The notes under the pieces: model-generated
Told to the model about the DNA's origin: nothing
The model's input: only the letters and a program-made list of their open reading frames with translations
Database searches by the model: none
Made by a program: the position numbers and the translations under genes
Shown: positions 1-14,322 of the stretch, one piece after another
Numbering within the stretch: the first letter of the stretch is position 1
How the letters are laid out: the number at the start of each line of letters is the position of its first letter
Assembly (NCBI GenBank): GCA_036571765.1
Contig: BROE01000001.1
Span: forward strand, 1,178,001-1,242,000
DNA from: Plecoglossus altivelis
Lineage: Eukaryota > Chordata > Actinopteri > Osmeriformes > Plecoglossidae
Direction: 5' to 3'
DNA length: 64,000 bases

Positions 1-57
1 GGCAGTAACACTCTCTCACTCTCCCTGCCCCCCCCCCAACCCCCCACCCTCTCCCAG

Positions 58-2208
58 GGGTCGCACCAGAGGAAGAGTGGTTGTGGACGAGGAGGACAGC
101 ATGGATGGGACCGAGATGGCAGAGTCGGTGGGCTCTCAGGACCCAGGTAAGCCCCCCCTCCACATGCCCTGCTGCGGATCTGAGGATGGTGGTTCAGCCT
201 CACTCGCCACCACCTTGTGCGGAGAGGCCTTTGCCTGGGCTTTCAGGAGGACTTCCCCAGGTCTGGAGAGGGATGGATGAGAGCTCTTTCTTGGCTCCCC
301 ATGGCTCTACTTTGGGCTGTAATTGAAAGGGTTTAGCTTGAGCCGTGAAGCTGCAGCTGGGCAGCGAGTGAGTCTGAATTTTTTCTCTCTCCTCCTTCTC
401 TCCTCCTCCTTCTCTTGCTCTCTCACTCGCTCTCTCTCTCACCCTCTCTCCCCCCCTCCCTTCCTCCTTCCTCTCTTCCTGCACTGAGATTGGCATTGAG
501 GTGCAGCGGGAAAGAGCCCAAGGCTAATGCCCTCTAAAAGCTTTTTAAAATCCCATCACTCTCCCTAGACCCATTTATGTGCTTTTTATGTGTGTACATT
601 GTATCACGTGAGTAGCCTCACATTCCCATAGATCTAGGAGCTGTCGTGCTTCTGCGATGGGAAGGCAGTATGGTACCAATGCCTTGCTGTTTCTTTTGCA
701 GATTTTACTTGTTTGAAATGCAAGCTATTGTTTTTTTTGTTGGGGAAAAGGTGCATGGTAGTCTATTGTTATTATCATCATGATTGGTCTTTGTTTTAAA
801 ACTGAGAACAATCATTTTAGTAGTTTGTACAATCGCTTTATTTTATTCTATTTTACTAGCTAATAGCATAATATGTGCTGTTACGTCAGTACTTCTCTTT
901 AGACCATTCGCTGAATGGACTTTTACAATTAGTCCTTACAATCTTGTCCTCAGACTAAGAATAGCTGTTCCACATGTCAAAAAAAGGTCAAAGGTCACTA
1001 CATAGGTTAAAAAAAGTCCCGTTGGACTAATCCCTTGCTTGTTTCCTGAAATCTCGCCCTTGCAATTTTTTTTACCCTTTTATGCACGCTGCCATAGCAA
1101 CGTCCTTAAGGAAAACAGTCCACGGTTAGAATCTCACCTGACCTCTTAGTATACCTTGAAAGCACCCTTTGACCCCCAACTGGTCAAAACATGAACTCTC
1201 AAATTGCTGCTAAAGTGACAAGTTAAATACTAATCAAATTAATGAGCTGCCTGTTGAAGGAATGCAGGGTGCCCTGAGCAAGCAAGCAAGCAACCTCCAA
1301 TAACCTTTAACCACCCCCATGGTTAGACCACTGCTCAGCTCTCCAGTTAAAGTGCGTTTGAAAAGTCTATGCAGCTAAGATCTTTCAGTGGCCGTGGCCA
1401 CAGTGTTGGGGTTAGTTGTTGCCTAGTTTGTGTGCAGTTTGAGTCTTCAATAGCTTGCTATAGCCAGACCAATTTGCAAATACGTCTGAAATCTCGGTTC
1501 CATTTTTGAGTTCCAAAGGGTGTTATCAATGAGTGTTGGTCAAATCAATTGGATGCAATTGTTTAGATGGAACCCGTCTTGACTGTTTATAAACATGCCT
1601 CAGTGGTGCTCTTTTATAGGCAGCTTATTAAAACCATTTAACATACAATGATTGTGATTGGCCCGGCACTTTTAATGCTGGAGGGAAATCTGTTTGAATG
1701 GGAGGGTGGCCAGATCTGTCAGAGCAAATAGAGCTGGCAGATAGGTCTGGTTCTCACGCCAAGTTATTAGCACTTTCTTAATGTATTTTAATTGTGTTTT
1801 AATTAAATTAATTCATTTGAAACTTAAATGTATTTTTTATTAGCAGTGTGTTTACCTCGGCCAAATTGTAAACTCTAGAGCACATGCTTTCTATATTTCC
1901 ATAGTTCTTCCTTATCAGGTTCTGACCCATAGGAACAAACACCTGGAAGGTGAATCCAGTTGTCCTCTTCATAATTCTCCTCCCCATCTGTCAGACCGTG
2001 TAGATTCAGCATAGCCTCTGCGATAAGCTGACGTGCCGTCACCGATAGTGCTGGATTTACCCCGTCATGCCTCTATCCTGGCTGTGGGAGCTGACTGTCT
2101 CCCATGTTTTCCCTCAGATACTAAAGAGCTGCTGAGGGAGAGGGCCGACGAGCTGGGAGAGGACTTGAGCAGACTGCCTGGCCCAGCCAGCAGAGCAGCC
2201 AGACACAG
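58..2208 (+). CDS. kmt2c: kmt2c exons 2-3: N-terminal linker
   Basis: Exon 2 (58-146) encodes GRTRGRVVVDEEDSMDG and onward, matching the conserved basic-then-acidic EDSMDG stretch just after exon 1 of human KMT2C. The acceptor is CTCTCCCAG at 49-57 and the donor GTAAGC at 147. Exon 3 (2118-2208) encodes a charged stretch containing TKELLRERADELGEDLSRLP; it joins in phase but is poorly conserved with human. No initiator methionine belongs here: the protein start and its AT-hook-like RPRGRPRK region should be in exon 1, before the window. Exon 2 confidence is high. Exon 3 rests on good splice sites and matching phases (1 into 2). Confidence 0.85.
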
Positions 2209-2624
2209 GTAAGAGGAGGAGCTCTTAAAGCTGGAGAACATTCCTTAGTATGTATGCGCGCGTGTGAGTTTGTTTGTGGGTCTGCACTTGTGCAGGGGCT
2301 TATATTCTAGCCCCAATTCACGATCGTAGCATGAACAGCCTCGTAATGATGACATGCATTCTGCTGCACATGCCCAGTGTACTCCGCTCGGGTCAACAAA
2401 ATGGAGTCGTCAACCACTCTCGCTTCTGCCCAGGTGCCAGTCTGTTAAAGGTTGTAATCAATCTCCTGGACTGACTGCACTATCGATGGTGGTGATGGAG
2501 GGCAGGCGAATAGCATCTCCAGGGGTCTTATTAACAGGCCCCATCTCCTCTCTTGGAAAGCTGATAAATATTTACCGCCTGCTTTATTTTATTGCACTCT
2601 CGTCTCTCAGAGCGCCTCTTTTAA

Positions 2625-2665
<41 letters not shown>

Positions 2666-5600
2666 AACGTGCTCTCTAGCCCAGACGTTAGCCGTCAAAG
2701 ACAGATTGATTGATAGCGCTCATCACAAGTTGGCTCGCTGTCCCCCGTCATGTAGCTTCAGTAGTCCCACAGATGTTTGTTGAAGGCACCTACCAGCACA
2801 ATATTAGTTTGTGTGTTTCTCCCCCCAACCCCCCCCCCCCCCCCCAGACCTGTCGATGCTGGGGCACATGTATGATTCATGGTTCCCATTCTTCCAGAAT
2901 ACAAAGTGATTCATAATTACACGCATGGAGCACAGACGTACCAGGTCACATTTGGTATCTATAATTAAACAAGCTTCCCCTCTCCTCCCTTCCCCCCTCT
3001 CTCTTTTTTCTCCCCCTCTATCCCCAGTGATGGTCTCTGTACCTTCTGCTACTGTGGCGGCCGTAGCCTGCTGGGTCAGGGGGACCTGAGAGCGTTCCGC
3101 GCCCCGCCAGCCCCTGACCCCCCTCTCAGCTGCGAAGCCGGCGGTGGCTGTGCGGATTACGGCAGCAAGGACGAGCACGGCGACAGAATCACCCAACCCA
3201 GCGCAGCCACGGAGACCAGCTCGGGGCAGGGGAGCACACAGAAGTAAGTCAGTCTAATTGTCACAAAAGGCCCAGAGCTCTTGGCTGGAGCCTGGCAGGA
3301 ATCATCTGCAATGCCCCCTCTGTGACGGAGTAATGAACCACATGAGAGCAGAGCTGTCTGTCGGGCTGTGGCTGTAGGGTGGACCTGCCTGCTCCCAGGG
3401 GAGAGGACAAGGGGCAGCCTCTATCCCCGTCCCAGTAAAAGTGCTTCAGAGGCTGCTCTGTGGATGGACCTGGTTTACCGAAGGTCAGGGGACATTTGGA
3501 CTGGGAGGACAGGATTGTTGACGAGACAGCGTTGTTTGTCCAAACTTAGTCTTGTCGTGTTTAAATGTTTCACATCTTTTCATTCTGGTTAAATTTTAGT
3601 TTGTTGGGGTCTTGAAATTTACATTTGGGTGGGTTGTCTCTCGTTATTAGGCGAAACGGAACTATGAATGTGGATGACCTCAGTTTAACCTTGTCCATCC
3701 GCTTCAATCCACACCACTAATGGGATGAACGCCTCTTCAAAGTACCGTATATAGGCTTTTGGATTCCACCAGCTAAACGAACACTCTTTCTTGCACGTTA
3801 ATTAATGCCACTCACACCCGCATACATCTAGAGGTCTTTGCAGATCTCTTGGGGGCTAAATGGCTACCCTGACTTAGCGGCTTACGTGGCAGGTTACGCT
3901 AGCTCTCGCTGGCTAAATTAGTGCTCTGCCTGGCTGCCTGTCTGCCTTTCTGCCTGCCTGCCAGCCTGCCCTACTCCCCACACCCAGGGAGCCCGTACAT
4001 AGCAGAGACACGTGAGCCCCCTCCTGTGCGCTAACACTGTGCCAACAAAAGGACCCTCCCCGGACTCCTTTTGGACAGCTGCCCAATTTGTTTCGCCTCT
4101 TCTGAGCCAATAGAGCGTCTCCCTGGGGGCCAGGTGACGTAACGTTCAGCAAGAGGCAGCACAGGCCCCTGGCACGCAGCCAGGGCTGCTTTGTTGTGCT
4201 GAGGGGAGAGAGAGTGGAGGGAGGGAGAGGTAGAGGGAGGGAGAAAGGCAAAGAGAAACAGAGAGGGAGATGGGAGGGGGAGGCAGAAAGGTAAAGAGTA
4301 TGGGAGAAAGATGGGGCATATAATAAGAGGGGAGGATGGAGGGAAGAAAAAGTAGGACAGGTGAGGGTGAGCAGAGGGAAGGGAGGAGGAGTGAGAAGAG
4401 GCAACGTAAACACTGCCAAAGGTGTGGAGGCCTGTTACAAGACGGTGCGCACGCACAAAGGCCTGGCATGACGAGGCAGAATGCCATGAATCCTCATTCA
4501 CCGGCATCATTACCAGCGGCAGCATCCTAGGAAATCAGTCACTTAGCTTTGGCTGCCGGTGTGTTTACTGAAACCAGGGCCTCTTTTAAATGCTAATTTC
4601 CCCTTTCCACTTTTCCTGCCCGCTCGGCAGCTCAGCTGTGCAAGCCAGGGACTCCAAGAAACACTTCCCCCTTTTTCAGCTGATTTTATGCAAGCGAACA
4701 GCCAGCCCCTTGTGTGAGTGCCAGATAGGGTGACCCCCCCCTCCCCACCCCCTCCTCTATTTCCTCTACTGCCTTTTCTTAGCCCTTGAGCATTTTCTCT
4801 TTTTTTCACCATCTCTTCCACTTGCTCAGTCAGTCCTCCTCTCTGTGCTCTGTAGAATAGGCTCCCTTCTTCCGTATCCCTGTTTTCTCCCCTCCCGTGT
4901 CTCCCCCCCCCCTCCACATGTCCCTGGGCCCGGCTGTTGCCTAGCTGAAGGTGTAGTGTTTAGGAGGAAGGAGCCCGCAGCCCGCGCCCTCAGTCCTCTG
5001 ACGTTCCTCCCCTCCATATTTCCTGTCTGTGTCAGTGGTGCTGGGAGCCAGGGGGCTGACTCGGACGCAGGCAGCAGGTTCTGGGATGAGCTTGCCCACG
5101 TGGGACTCCCCGATCACCTGGATGTCCGGTCGCTTGTTGATGAATCAGGTGAGTTCTCCTTCAAGTAGAGAGGAAGTTGGAGCGGGGGTGAGGGTCACAT
5201 GACTCGTCAACAAGTTCTGACCTTCCTGTTTCTTTCTGTCTCCGTGTCTCCCATGTGACTGCAGGGCAGTGCTGGGCCCACCAGCGTTGCGCCTTATGGT
5301 CCGACGGCGTGTGCAGGGAGGGCGAAGGACAATCGCTGCTCAACGTGGACAGAGCCATCGACTCAGGAAGCACCAAGGTGAGGGGAGGGGGGGGGAGAAG
5401 GAGAGGACTTCCGGGTGGCTAATAGGACTTAGGGTGGCGTGTGTAATGAGCTGTGGCAGCAGGGGAGGGTGCGATGGTGAGGGAGAGCGGCGGGCGCTGA
5501 TGGATCAGGCTGGTAAAGGTCGGCCCCGGCAGCGTGGCTCACTCAGCTGTGAAATGGGAAAAGGTCACGCCACTCAACAAGGGATCTGCCCCTCTCTCTC

Positions 5601-7813
5601 TGGCTCTCTCAGTCTCTCTCTCTGACTCTCTCTCCTGTTCTTTCTCTGGCTCTCCCTGTCTCTCTTTCTCTGGCTCTCTCTCTATTTCTGGCTCTCTCTT
5701 TCTCTGCTTCTGTCCAATGGATGCTTATTGCTAGCGTTAGCATAGCCCCCCAACGTTAGCACAACTCCCTGTCTGAGTGTATTTGAAATCCCCTCGGCTT
5801 GCTACATTATCAGCAAGCCTACCAACTTTATTTTTGTGTGTTTGTGTGTGTGTGAGGGGGGGGGTCGCAACATCAAGGGAATTTACATTTTCAACAACAG
5901 GGAAAAAGTGAAAGTCGAAAGTCCTTTTTTTTTTTTTTGGTTAAACCCTGAAGTGATCCGGTTATCGTTTGTGTATTTGGTTGAGTGCAGCACTGTGCCT
6001 ATTGTAAGCGCCTTGGAGCCTCCATCAAATGCTGTGCAGAAAGCTGCGCTCGCCTGTACCACTACCCCTGCGCTGGAGCTGCCGGAACCTTCCAGGACAT
6101 CAGGAGCTTCTCTCTGCTCTGTCCAGAGCACCTCCAACTGGCCCTGCACAGATGTGAGTCCCAGTCTACTCATGTACCCTTCACCTAAACTGAATCAAAA
6201 CACACACACACACACACGACGCTTCATACCAATCACCTTTGAGGAGCATGTCTCCAAGCTGACCATGTTCCCACCTCCCTCCCAGTTCCGGAAGAGGCAA
6301 TCTGTGCACTGTGCGACAGCCTTGGGGACCTGGCCGACCAGCTCTTCTGCACCAGCTGCGGCCAGCACTACCACGGCATGTGCCTGGACATGGCCGTCAC
6401 CCCGCTGAGGAGAGCAGGCTGGCAGTGCCCCGAGTGCAAGATCTGCCAAACCTGCAAGTGAGTGTCTCCTCATGCAGCCACCCACTGCTCTGACCCTCTG
6501 CTGCCTCCACCTCCTCCACCTCTTCCCATGTTCTCCTTCCCTCTCTTCCTCCCCTCTCTCCTGCGAGTGCTCCGTGCTGAGCAGACAGGGGCGGTTGGTT
6601 GACCGTCTCTGCCTTTGGTGCCCGGAGAGGTTTGTGTTCTTGAACCCCTGACCTTATGTGAGAAGCCAGTGTTTGTATTCAGAAAACCACCTCGCGGTAG
6701 CATTAATCCCACAAGATGTTTCCCCTCCTCTGTAGCACAAGTGAACAATCATTTCTTGACTGAAACGTCTGTGAGGGAGTGAGTGAGTGAGTGATGGAGT
6801 GAGTGAGTGAGTGATGGAGTGAGTGATTGATGGAGTGATGGAGTGAGTGAGTGAGTGAGTGAGTGATGGAGTGAGTGAGTGATGAAGCGAGAGAGTGAGG
6901 GCTCGCACACACACATGCACGCACACACAAACAATGGGCCACAAGGCTTTTAACCACACAAACAAATATCCTACCTTAAAAATCATCTTTCTGGAAGCTA
7001 ATCTAACCAGCACTCCATGTGCCCACCCCCGCTGCCGTGCAGGAACCCAGGGGAGGACACCAAGATGCTGGTGTGCGACGTGTGCGACAAAGGTTACCAT
7101 ACCTTCTGCCTGCAGCCTGCCATGGACTCCATCCCAACCAATGGCTGGAGATGCAAGGTAGGACGGGATGCCTTCAGGTGGCTGGTCTGGCCATGTTTGC
7201 CAAGCAAAGATGAAGCCACTGGCTTGTTGACAACCCAATATGATATCAAAGCTGGGTCAGGAAAGTTTTGCAACACTAGCTATTTTTACTTTAGTTTGAC
7301 ACGATTAAAATGGAAATATTTTTCCCCTACCAACAAAGCCACATTTAGTGCAGGGGCAGAGTTGGTAGGTAGATAGACAGGTATCTCGTCTAATCGTTAG
7401 TGAAGGTTCGATCGAATGATTTGTCGCATTTACTACAGTCTTGCGACGCTCACAGATGTCGATTTGATGTCATATTGCCGTCAATGAATGTATTTGTAGC
7501 TAATAAGATGTGAAGTTTATTTAGCCAGATATGACAGTGCTTCTCAAAGATGGAAGAGACCCTGCATTTAAGAAACTGAACTGTTCAAAAAGAAAAAAAA
7601 AAAATCTATTTCCGTTTTAGTGTCACTGTAGCCCTCAAAACATTTCCCCCCTAATATAAGCACCGATTGAGAAATGTGGTTGCTAACCAAGAGAATATGA
7701 CCTTTTTCAGTGGTTGTATCTGTACTTCCTGTGGTTAAGAAGTGACTCACACTTGCTGATCTTTAAAGGCTGCTGTTGAGCTCCAAACCCTGTAGAGTTT
7801 CTGATAAGGCTGT

Positions 7814-7845
<32 letters not shown>

Positions 7846-10800
7846 CTGTGTGTGTCTGTGTGTGTCTGTCTGTCTGTGTGTGTGAGTGTTCCACCATTGC
7901 ATGCACCTGCTGGTAAGTGCAGGTAGTCCCCCGGTCACCTGTGCTGCTGTTTAGCTCCCGGCTGCAGTGGTGGGGGGTGCAGAGTGCAGCAGCAGCAGCA
8001 GCGCTAGAGGCAGCCATGCTCAGGAACATGTTCACACTCTGGAGCCTGTGGCTGTGACTCAGCACAGACAACCTCCCTCCCTTACGGTCTCTCTCTCTTC
8101 TCCTCTCCTTTCCTCCCCTCCCCCCTGGATGTTGAAAAAACGTATCGTTTAGAAATGAGCGGAAGTGTCGGAATGACTCAAAACTGCTTGAAAATGACTC
8201 ATTGTTCTTGTTTGGGTCGTTCCTCTTTCTCTCCACTCTACTTTATGTAGGTGTGCGCAGGGCTTGTTTACCCTTTTCATTGCAGCCAGTCAGTAAGCTC
8301 CGGAGAGCTGTTGTCTGGACTGAAAATGGCTGCGCACATAAAGAATGCCTCTCACCTCAGCACGGAACTATGCGTCTCAGAAAGTTATCTGGCATGTCGA
8401 TCGTTGCACAATATTGCATCTCCGTTAACCCCATGCCCCCCACCCCAACCCCCTTACCATGTCCAGAACTGCCGAGTATGCGTCCAGTGTGGATCCAGGA
8501 CCACCGGTCAGTGGCACCCAGCCAGCCTGCTGTGTGAGAGCTGTGTCCAGCACCAGGACCAGGACCAGGCCCAGCCCCTGTGCTGCCCTCTGTGTGCTGG
8601 TGTCCTGGACCCTGAGCATCACAAAGACCTGCTCTGCTGTCACACTTGCAAAAGGTAGGATGCACCGTCACCTCACGTTGTTTTGCCTACATAAATACAT
8701 ATTTTTTTTAAACCCAGTTTCCTAAATTTGTTTCATTTCCCCCCTTTCAGATGGCTCCACCTGGAGTGTGAGCGTCAGGCCTCAGGCCAGGCTAACGTCC
8801 ACCCCAGCGAGGACTACACCTGCTCCAGCTGCAGACCAGCCGTCCCTGACCTCCTATCCCAGACGGAGGACGAGGTCCCCATGGACACGGGCCCAGAGCC
8901 GAGCCTGACTCCAGCCTCGACGCGGGCACGCCTGTCTGACCCCAGCCTGCAGCTGGTCCAAGCAGACGAGGACCTACTCCTGAGCCTGCACCCCCCTCCT
9001 CGTTCTCCTCCTCCCCTTCTTCCCCCCATGCACATTGACCCACAGCAGGAATCGCAGTCAGTTCCAACGCACGCGGAGCCCAGTCCTGTCCAAGCCATCG
9101 TCGTCTGTGAGACCAGCCAGCTGGGACGATCTCAGGCCCAAACCTTCCAGCAGCTTGGTAAGCCCCCAGTAGTCCACAGCGTGTGTGAGCCCCCAGTAGT
9201 CCACAGCTTGTGTGAGCCCCCAGTAGTCCACAGCTTGTGTGAGCCCCCAGTAGTCCACAGCTTGTGTGAGACCCATGCTCTGTTGGCCAGTAAAAAGTGC
9301 GTGCGTGAATGTGTGTGTGTTTTGAAGGGCGCGCGGACGGACGTCTCTCAATTTCACTATTTCCTCCTGGAACTTGTCTCCCTCTGCAGCGTCGGGCAGG
9401 TGGACTCACTGGAGCAAGAGCGATGGGTTGTTTATCACTGGCTGGTTGGCTTTATCGGCCATCCTAACTAGAAGGTTGTTTGAACGCCACCAGAGACGGA
9501 GCCTTTGTGGGGCTGCCAGAGTCTAGACACACCAGCCGGCGCCCTGTGTGGCGCGTGCGCATCAGGAGTTTGTAACGTCCGGAGCTGTCTTGGTCTGGTC
9601 TGTGTGGACGGCCTGTGATTTCATGCTGGTGTGACTCCACCTGGCTGGCATCCTGGATACCCTCTTTGGTGTGGCAAGATGAAGGAATGGGGGGGGGGTA
9701 GGAGGTGGAGGTGGATGAAGACCAGATAGCGCAGGATACGCCCTCATCCCTCTCCTCCGCTTGCTCCAAGTCCGTCTCTCTCTTTCCCTTCTCTGCCACG
9801 CCTCAGTTCAGAATTACAGGCGTTCGTCACAGGCTTCTAAAGCATCGACGACCAGATGGTGTCCCAGGATCAGTAGATTAAAGCGACGACGTTGTCTTTG
9901 TAATTCTTAGCTTTGAAAATGCGACGGAAAAAACTCCCTCCCTCCTTCTCCTGTGGACCTGGGAGGGTTTGGAGTTAGATTGTTTTTAGAGGAACAGTCC
10001 TGTGCTTCATGGGCTCATCACATAACATCTGTACACCCGGATTACCTGGTCCCCTTTTATTTCTTACCCCTCCTCGTCTCACCTCTCCTTCTCTAGGGCA
10101 CCTTTAGCAATGCACATCCATGATTTTCACCAGGACCTGAATGTCAGACAGACTGGGGTCCCCGAGGGCCTAGCTGGTCCTGCTGCTGGCCCTGCTGAGC
10201 ACATCTCCAGCCTGGGCCCTGTGGGCTCCAGGCTCCTAGCTCCAGGGATGGAGCTCTAGTAGGTCAGGGCCATGCAGCAGAGACCTGAGGAGAGTGTTTG
10301 TCGAAGGTGTGTTCATTATGCCCCTCCAAAGACATAGCCCTCTTGCCTCCCAGAGGGTGGCTATTTCTGTTCACTGCCGATTGGTCAAAAGCAAACTTTT
10401 ATTGCACATTTGATATTCATTTTATGGATGACGGCCTTTCACTTGGCATAAATTGTCTGACTTGGAGCATTGCTCTTCTCTGCTACTGACACCGGCTCTC
10501 AAAGGTAAACACAGGGATGCATGTTTGGGAGGTGAGGCCATAGCCAGGGATGATCTCTATCTTGGTGACATGGCGTCTCTCCAGCCCCTCCCCTCCTCTC
10601 AGAGCCCTGTAATTGAGGTCATTAAAGTGAGCGTCCATCACCTGGAAGGATCCTCCTCATCGCAGGGTTTAGCACAGGGCTTACCACGACTCACATTACA
10701 GATACTTCCAGCCGTGGTGGGGGAACCAATTATAGCCGGCGCGATTTACTCTGTAGTGTTAACTAGAGCTGTTGTTTACTTTTCGCACAAGCGGTCTCCT

Positions 10801-13800
10801 AGGGCGCTGTGTCGCAGGGCAGTTAGCGAAGTATCCCAGATGGGGCCCGGCTACTGCTGCGGTGGCATAATCGATATTTCCGAATGCTCAATTGCTGTCT
10901 TATCGGCTCCCGCCCGTAGGTGCGTCTGTTGGGTGCGCACACTCCTAGAAACCGCACGCTCACCAGCCCTCCCGAGCGCCACAGAACTCCGCTGCCTGGT
11001 TGTCATGGTTACCCTTACCTCTGGCAGCAAGGACTTGGCCGGGTACACACTCTGTCTAGGTTGACTTAGGGAGATTCAGGGATGTGTGTTCATGTGTGCG
11101 CGCGCGTAAAATCCGTCAGTTCTTTTTGTATTCTTCCATCTTTACCCAGTGAACCCTGTTATCGAGAGTGTTCTGATGGGGAGGGGGAAATACCCCCAAC
11201 AAAAAACATGTCCATCTCTGTCCACTTCCTGCAGTTTCAGGGGAAGCTGATGGTGATGGGGTGGCCGATGAGGTTCCTGTCAACAAAGACACAACCAAGA
11301 CCCAATCAGGTTGGTCTCCCCAACTTGGTCATTCATTCCTCTGAGCAGCAGCAGCAAACTAGCACCTAATACTGACTACATCCACATACATATTAAAGCG
11401 TCCTCACACACTAAATATGTCAGGTTGCTTGTATGGAACTACATGTTAGAGGGGTATTTATAATACGATACACTAGAGTCATGGGTGTCTTTATTCCATG
11501 TGTCAACAAAATTTGCTTGTTTTTCTCTTTAGAAATTCCACCAGTACAAGAGAACATGGAGCAGTTCGAACGCCCCTGTACAACGCAGCTGTCAGAGAGG
11601 CCAGAGCAGCTGCAGGACACTACAGGACCCACCAAGCCAGCAGACGCACAAGCCTGTTCTGCTCAACTCAGCACAAAGGAAGTCAAGGCCATCCTCTCAC
11701 CCACCAAAGAAGCGCCTGCCGCGCCGCCCAAGCTCAAGGACGAGCCCATGGATGTGTGGCCCTCGGGGCCGCTGGCGGCAGCGCTGGAGACGGCCCCTGC
11801 GGAGGCCAGGGAGCGGCGAAGGGGGGACCATGTTCCTGGAAGCCTGGCTGAGAGGGCGGAGTCTCCGGAGGCAGCGGAGGACATGGACACCAGCCTGGAG
11901 AGCAAATCTGGCCTCTTCCACCTCAGCCCGTCCTCGTCCTCCGACCACAAGCCCCACAAGGCTTCCCTGGACAGACTGGCGGAGATGGCTGCCTCTCCCA
12001 GCCGCTCCTCCCCTCTCACCAGGGGAACCTCCCCCAGGGAGCCCCCACACCCCCATGGGCCCCCAGGCCAGGGGGAGCACACAGGCTTGGTGACCACCAC
12101 GCACATACCACTCACACCCAAGATTGGCATGGGGAAGCCAGCTATCACTAAGAGGAAGTTCTCCCCTGGGAGACCAAGGGTTAAACAGGTTGGGAACTAA
12201 ATTCTACTAATTCTGCTGTGGCTAACCCTAATTGGGTATGATTTGTTCCTCTTCTCGGCAGACTAGGTCAGATTGTTGCTGTTCAGCGGTAAACTGCTCG
12301 TCATGTATTTAATGAGGGCTGGAGATTTTAAGGACTGTAAGGACTGGGATCTTGCCGGTGGATTAGATATTGTGTCGTAAGCCGTTCCCAGGGTTAAGTT
12401 CCGATCTGCCTACTCGTCATCAAACACAGTAAAGGAGAGCTGGCAGCCTCCAGTATGCTTATTTATGTATTCTGAGAACAACAAAGAGGCAAGACCTCTC
12501 CCTCTTCCCCCACCCCTAATCCCCCCGCCCCCTCCATGCCTCCCCCCCTCTAATTTAATTTGCCGTCAGCTTGACCGCTTCACCCAGCTGAGTAAAAGCA
12601 TCCATTCCTCTAACACGTGACAGCATCCATGACATGCTCCTCATCGGTATCATTCATCTCCAAACAACCTGATGAACTTCTACAAGGCTTAACCTCTCTA
12701 CATACGCTTGGTGCAGCTCGCCAAGAAGAACTGTTAGAGACCAAAAATACATTTTAAAGCTGAACGTACAACCAGGAAATTAATGACACCCATGGCTATG
12801 ATGTATTATGGATGAGACAAAGTGGAATTTTTCTTTTTTTTTTCTTTTTTCTTTTGTCCTTCAGATATCGAATTACGTATGTAAACAGGAGGGTGGTTCC
12901 CACTAATTTGTAGGATTAGTCCGGGAGGAGGGGTGGCTCACGGCTCCGTCCAGTCTTTTCTGCGCTTTTACCAGATGCGCACACCTTCCCTCCATCACTC
13001 TGACTCAACGCCCACCTCACTTGTTCTGTCAACACGTTGCCATGGCACGCAGTTGCCATGGCGAGAGGTTGCATAGCCTCTTTCCTGCTGCACGGGGCTG
13101 TTGCCTTGGCGAGCGCTGCTGTGTGAAGGTTGCTGTGCGACTAACACGATTGTGCTTCTCTTGTCTCTACGCCGAACCTCCTTCTAAAAAGGTTATGGGC
13201 AAGGAGATCGTTGTACGCATTATTTTTAATTTGTATACATGCACATTCAAAACGTTAATCTCGTTGCCCATATATATGTACTTTGTACATATAAATACTA
13301 TATGCACAGTTAGACAGTTTACCCAAGATCTTAAACACCATCAGAAGAGCTAACCATCTGGAATTTAACCTTGTCAGAATATTCTTTCAAACCCAAGAGG
13401 TATAGCATCTTTTTCGATTTTAGCATTCCATTCGAAAGTTTGCCCATATGCAGAACACTCATTTGAATTCACAGAGTGCACACTCAGTTGGATTTAATTG
13501 ACTTTAAGTACGTGGAGTAGACAACGTTTCGCCATGAAAAACTTTCTCTAGCAGTATGTTTTTGCCATTGTGTCAACGTAAAGTCAGTTACGTTTGGGTC
13601 AGACTAGATGTGTTGGATAGTTCTCAAGGGAGCGTTTGTCCCAGTAGATGATTCCTCTGTCCACTAGAGTGCTGTTCTTTTTGTGGAACTGATTTTGTAA
13701 TGTGAGTCAGCATTTTGTGATGTGAGGCAGCATTTTGTAATGCGAGGCAGCATTTTGTAATGAGAGCCAGTGTTTTGTAATGAGAGCCAGTGTTTTGTAA

Positions 13801-14287
13801 TCGGAGCCAGTGTTTTGTAATGGGAGCCAGTACAATTGATACAAACAACTTAAAATTCATAGGCAAAACAGAATCAAGACTAGTCATCCACAACTCTAAT
13901 GCATACAGTACTTTCTGCTAACAACACACAACTACTGCTTGAAACACAATTGTCTCATTTCAATTAATACTTTTAGCCAACCATTTGCATGTCAACTTCA
14001 TTCTTCTGTGTCATGTAAAGCCTAAAATGGGTCGATATTTACTGATCTTGAGTGCTTGAGTGCTCCCATCTGTATTAAGTTCATGTCCAAGTGTGTCTGA
14101 TCCTTTGCATCCATAGCTCAGCTTAAACGACCTCATGGTGGGGGCGGGGCAAACTCCCCCCTCCCCCCTTCCCCTGCCAAGCTACGTTAAGCCTGAACTC
14201 ACTGCATCTCTCTCTTTAACATCTCTGGTTATGTTTTAATTTCTTCGCTGGCCTTGGTTTTTAAGTTGCTGCATTTTGTCGCCCTAC

Positions 14288-14322
<35 letters not shown>

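Noticed and set aside
3913..4525. Long minus-strand open frames of 113-168 codons
   Set aside because: They are translations of GA/CT low-complexity sequence inside a kmt2c intron, with no domain or splice support.
6654..7238. Minus-strand open frame of 194 codons
   Set aside because: Runs through the GAGT minisatellite and antisense to exon 9; the Ser-His-Leu-Thr repeat is an artefact.
10453..11064. Plus-strand open frame of 203 codons in the intron after exon 11
   Set aside because: No conserved motif, codon pattern or splice sites that fit kmt2c phases.
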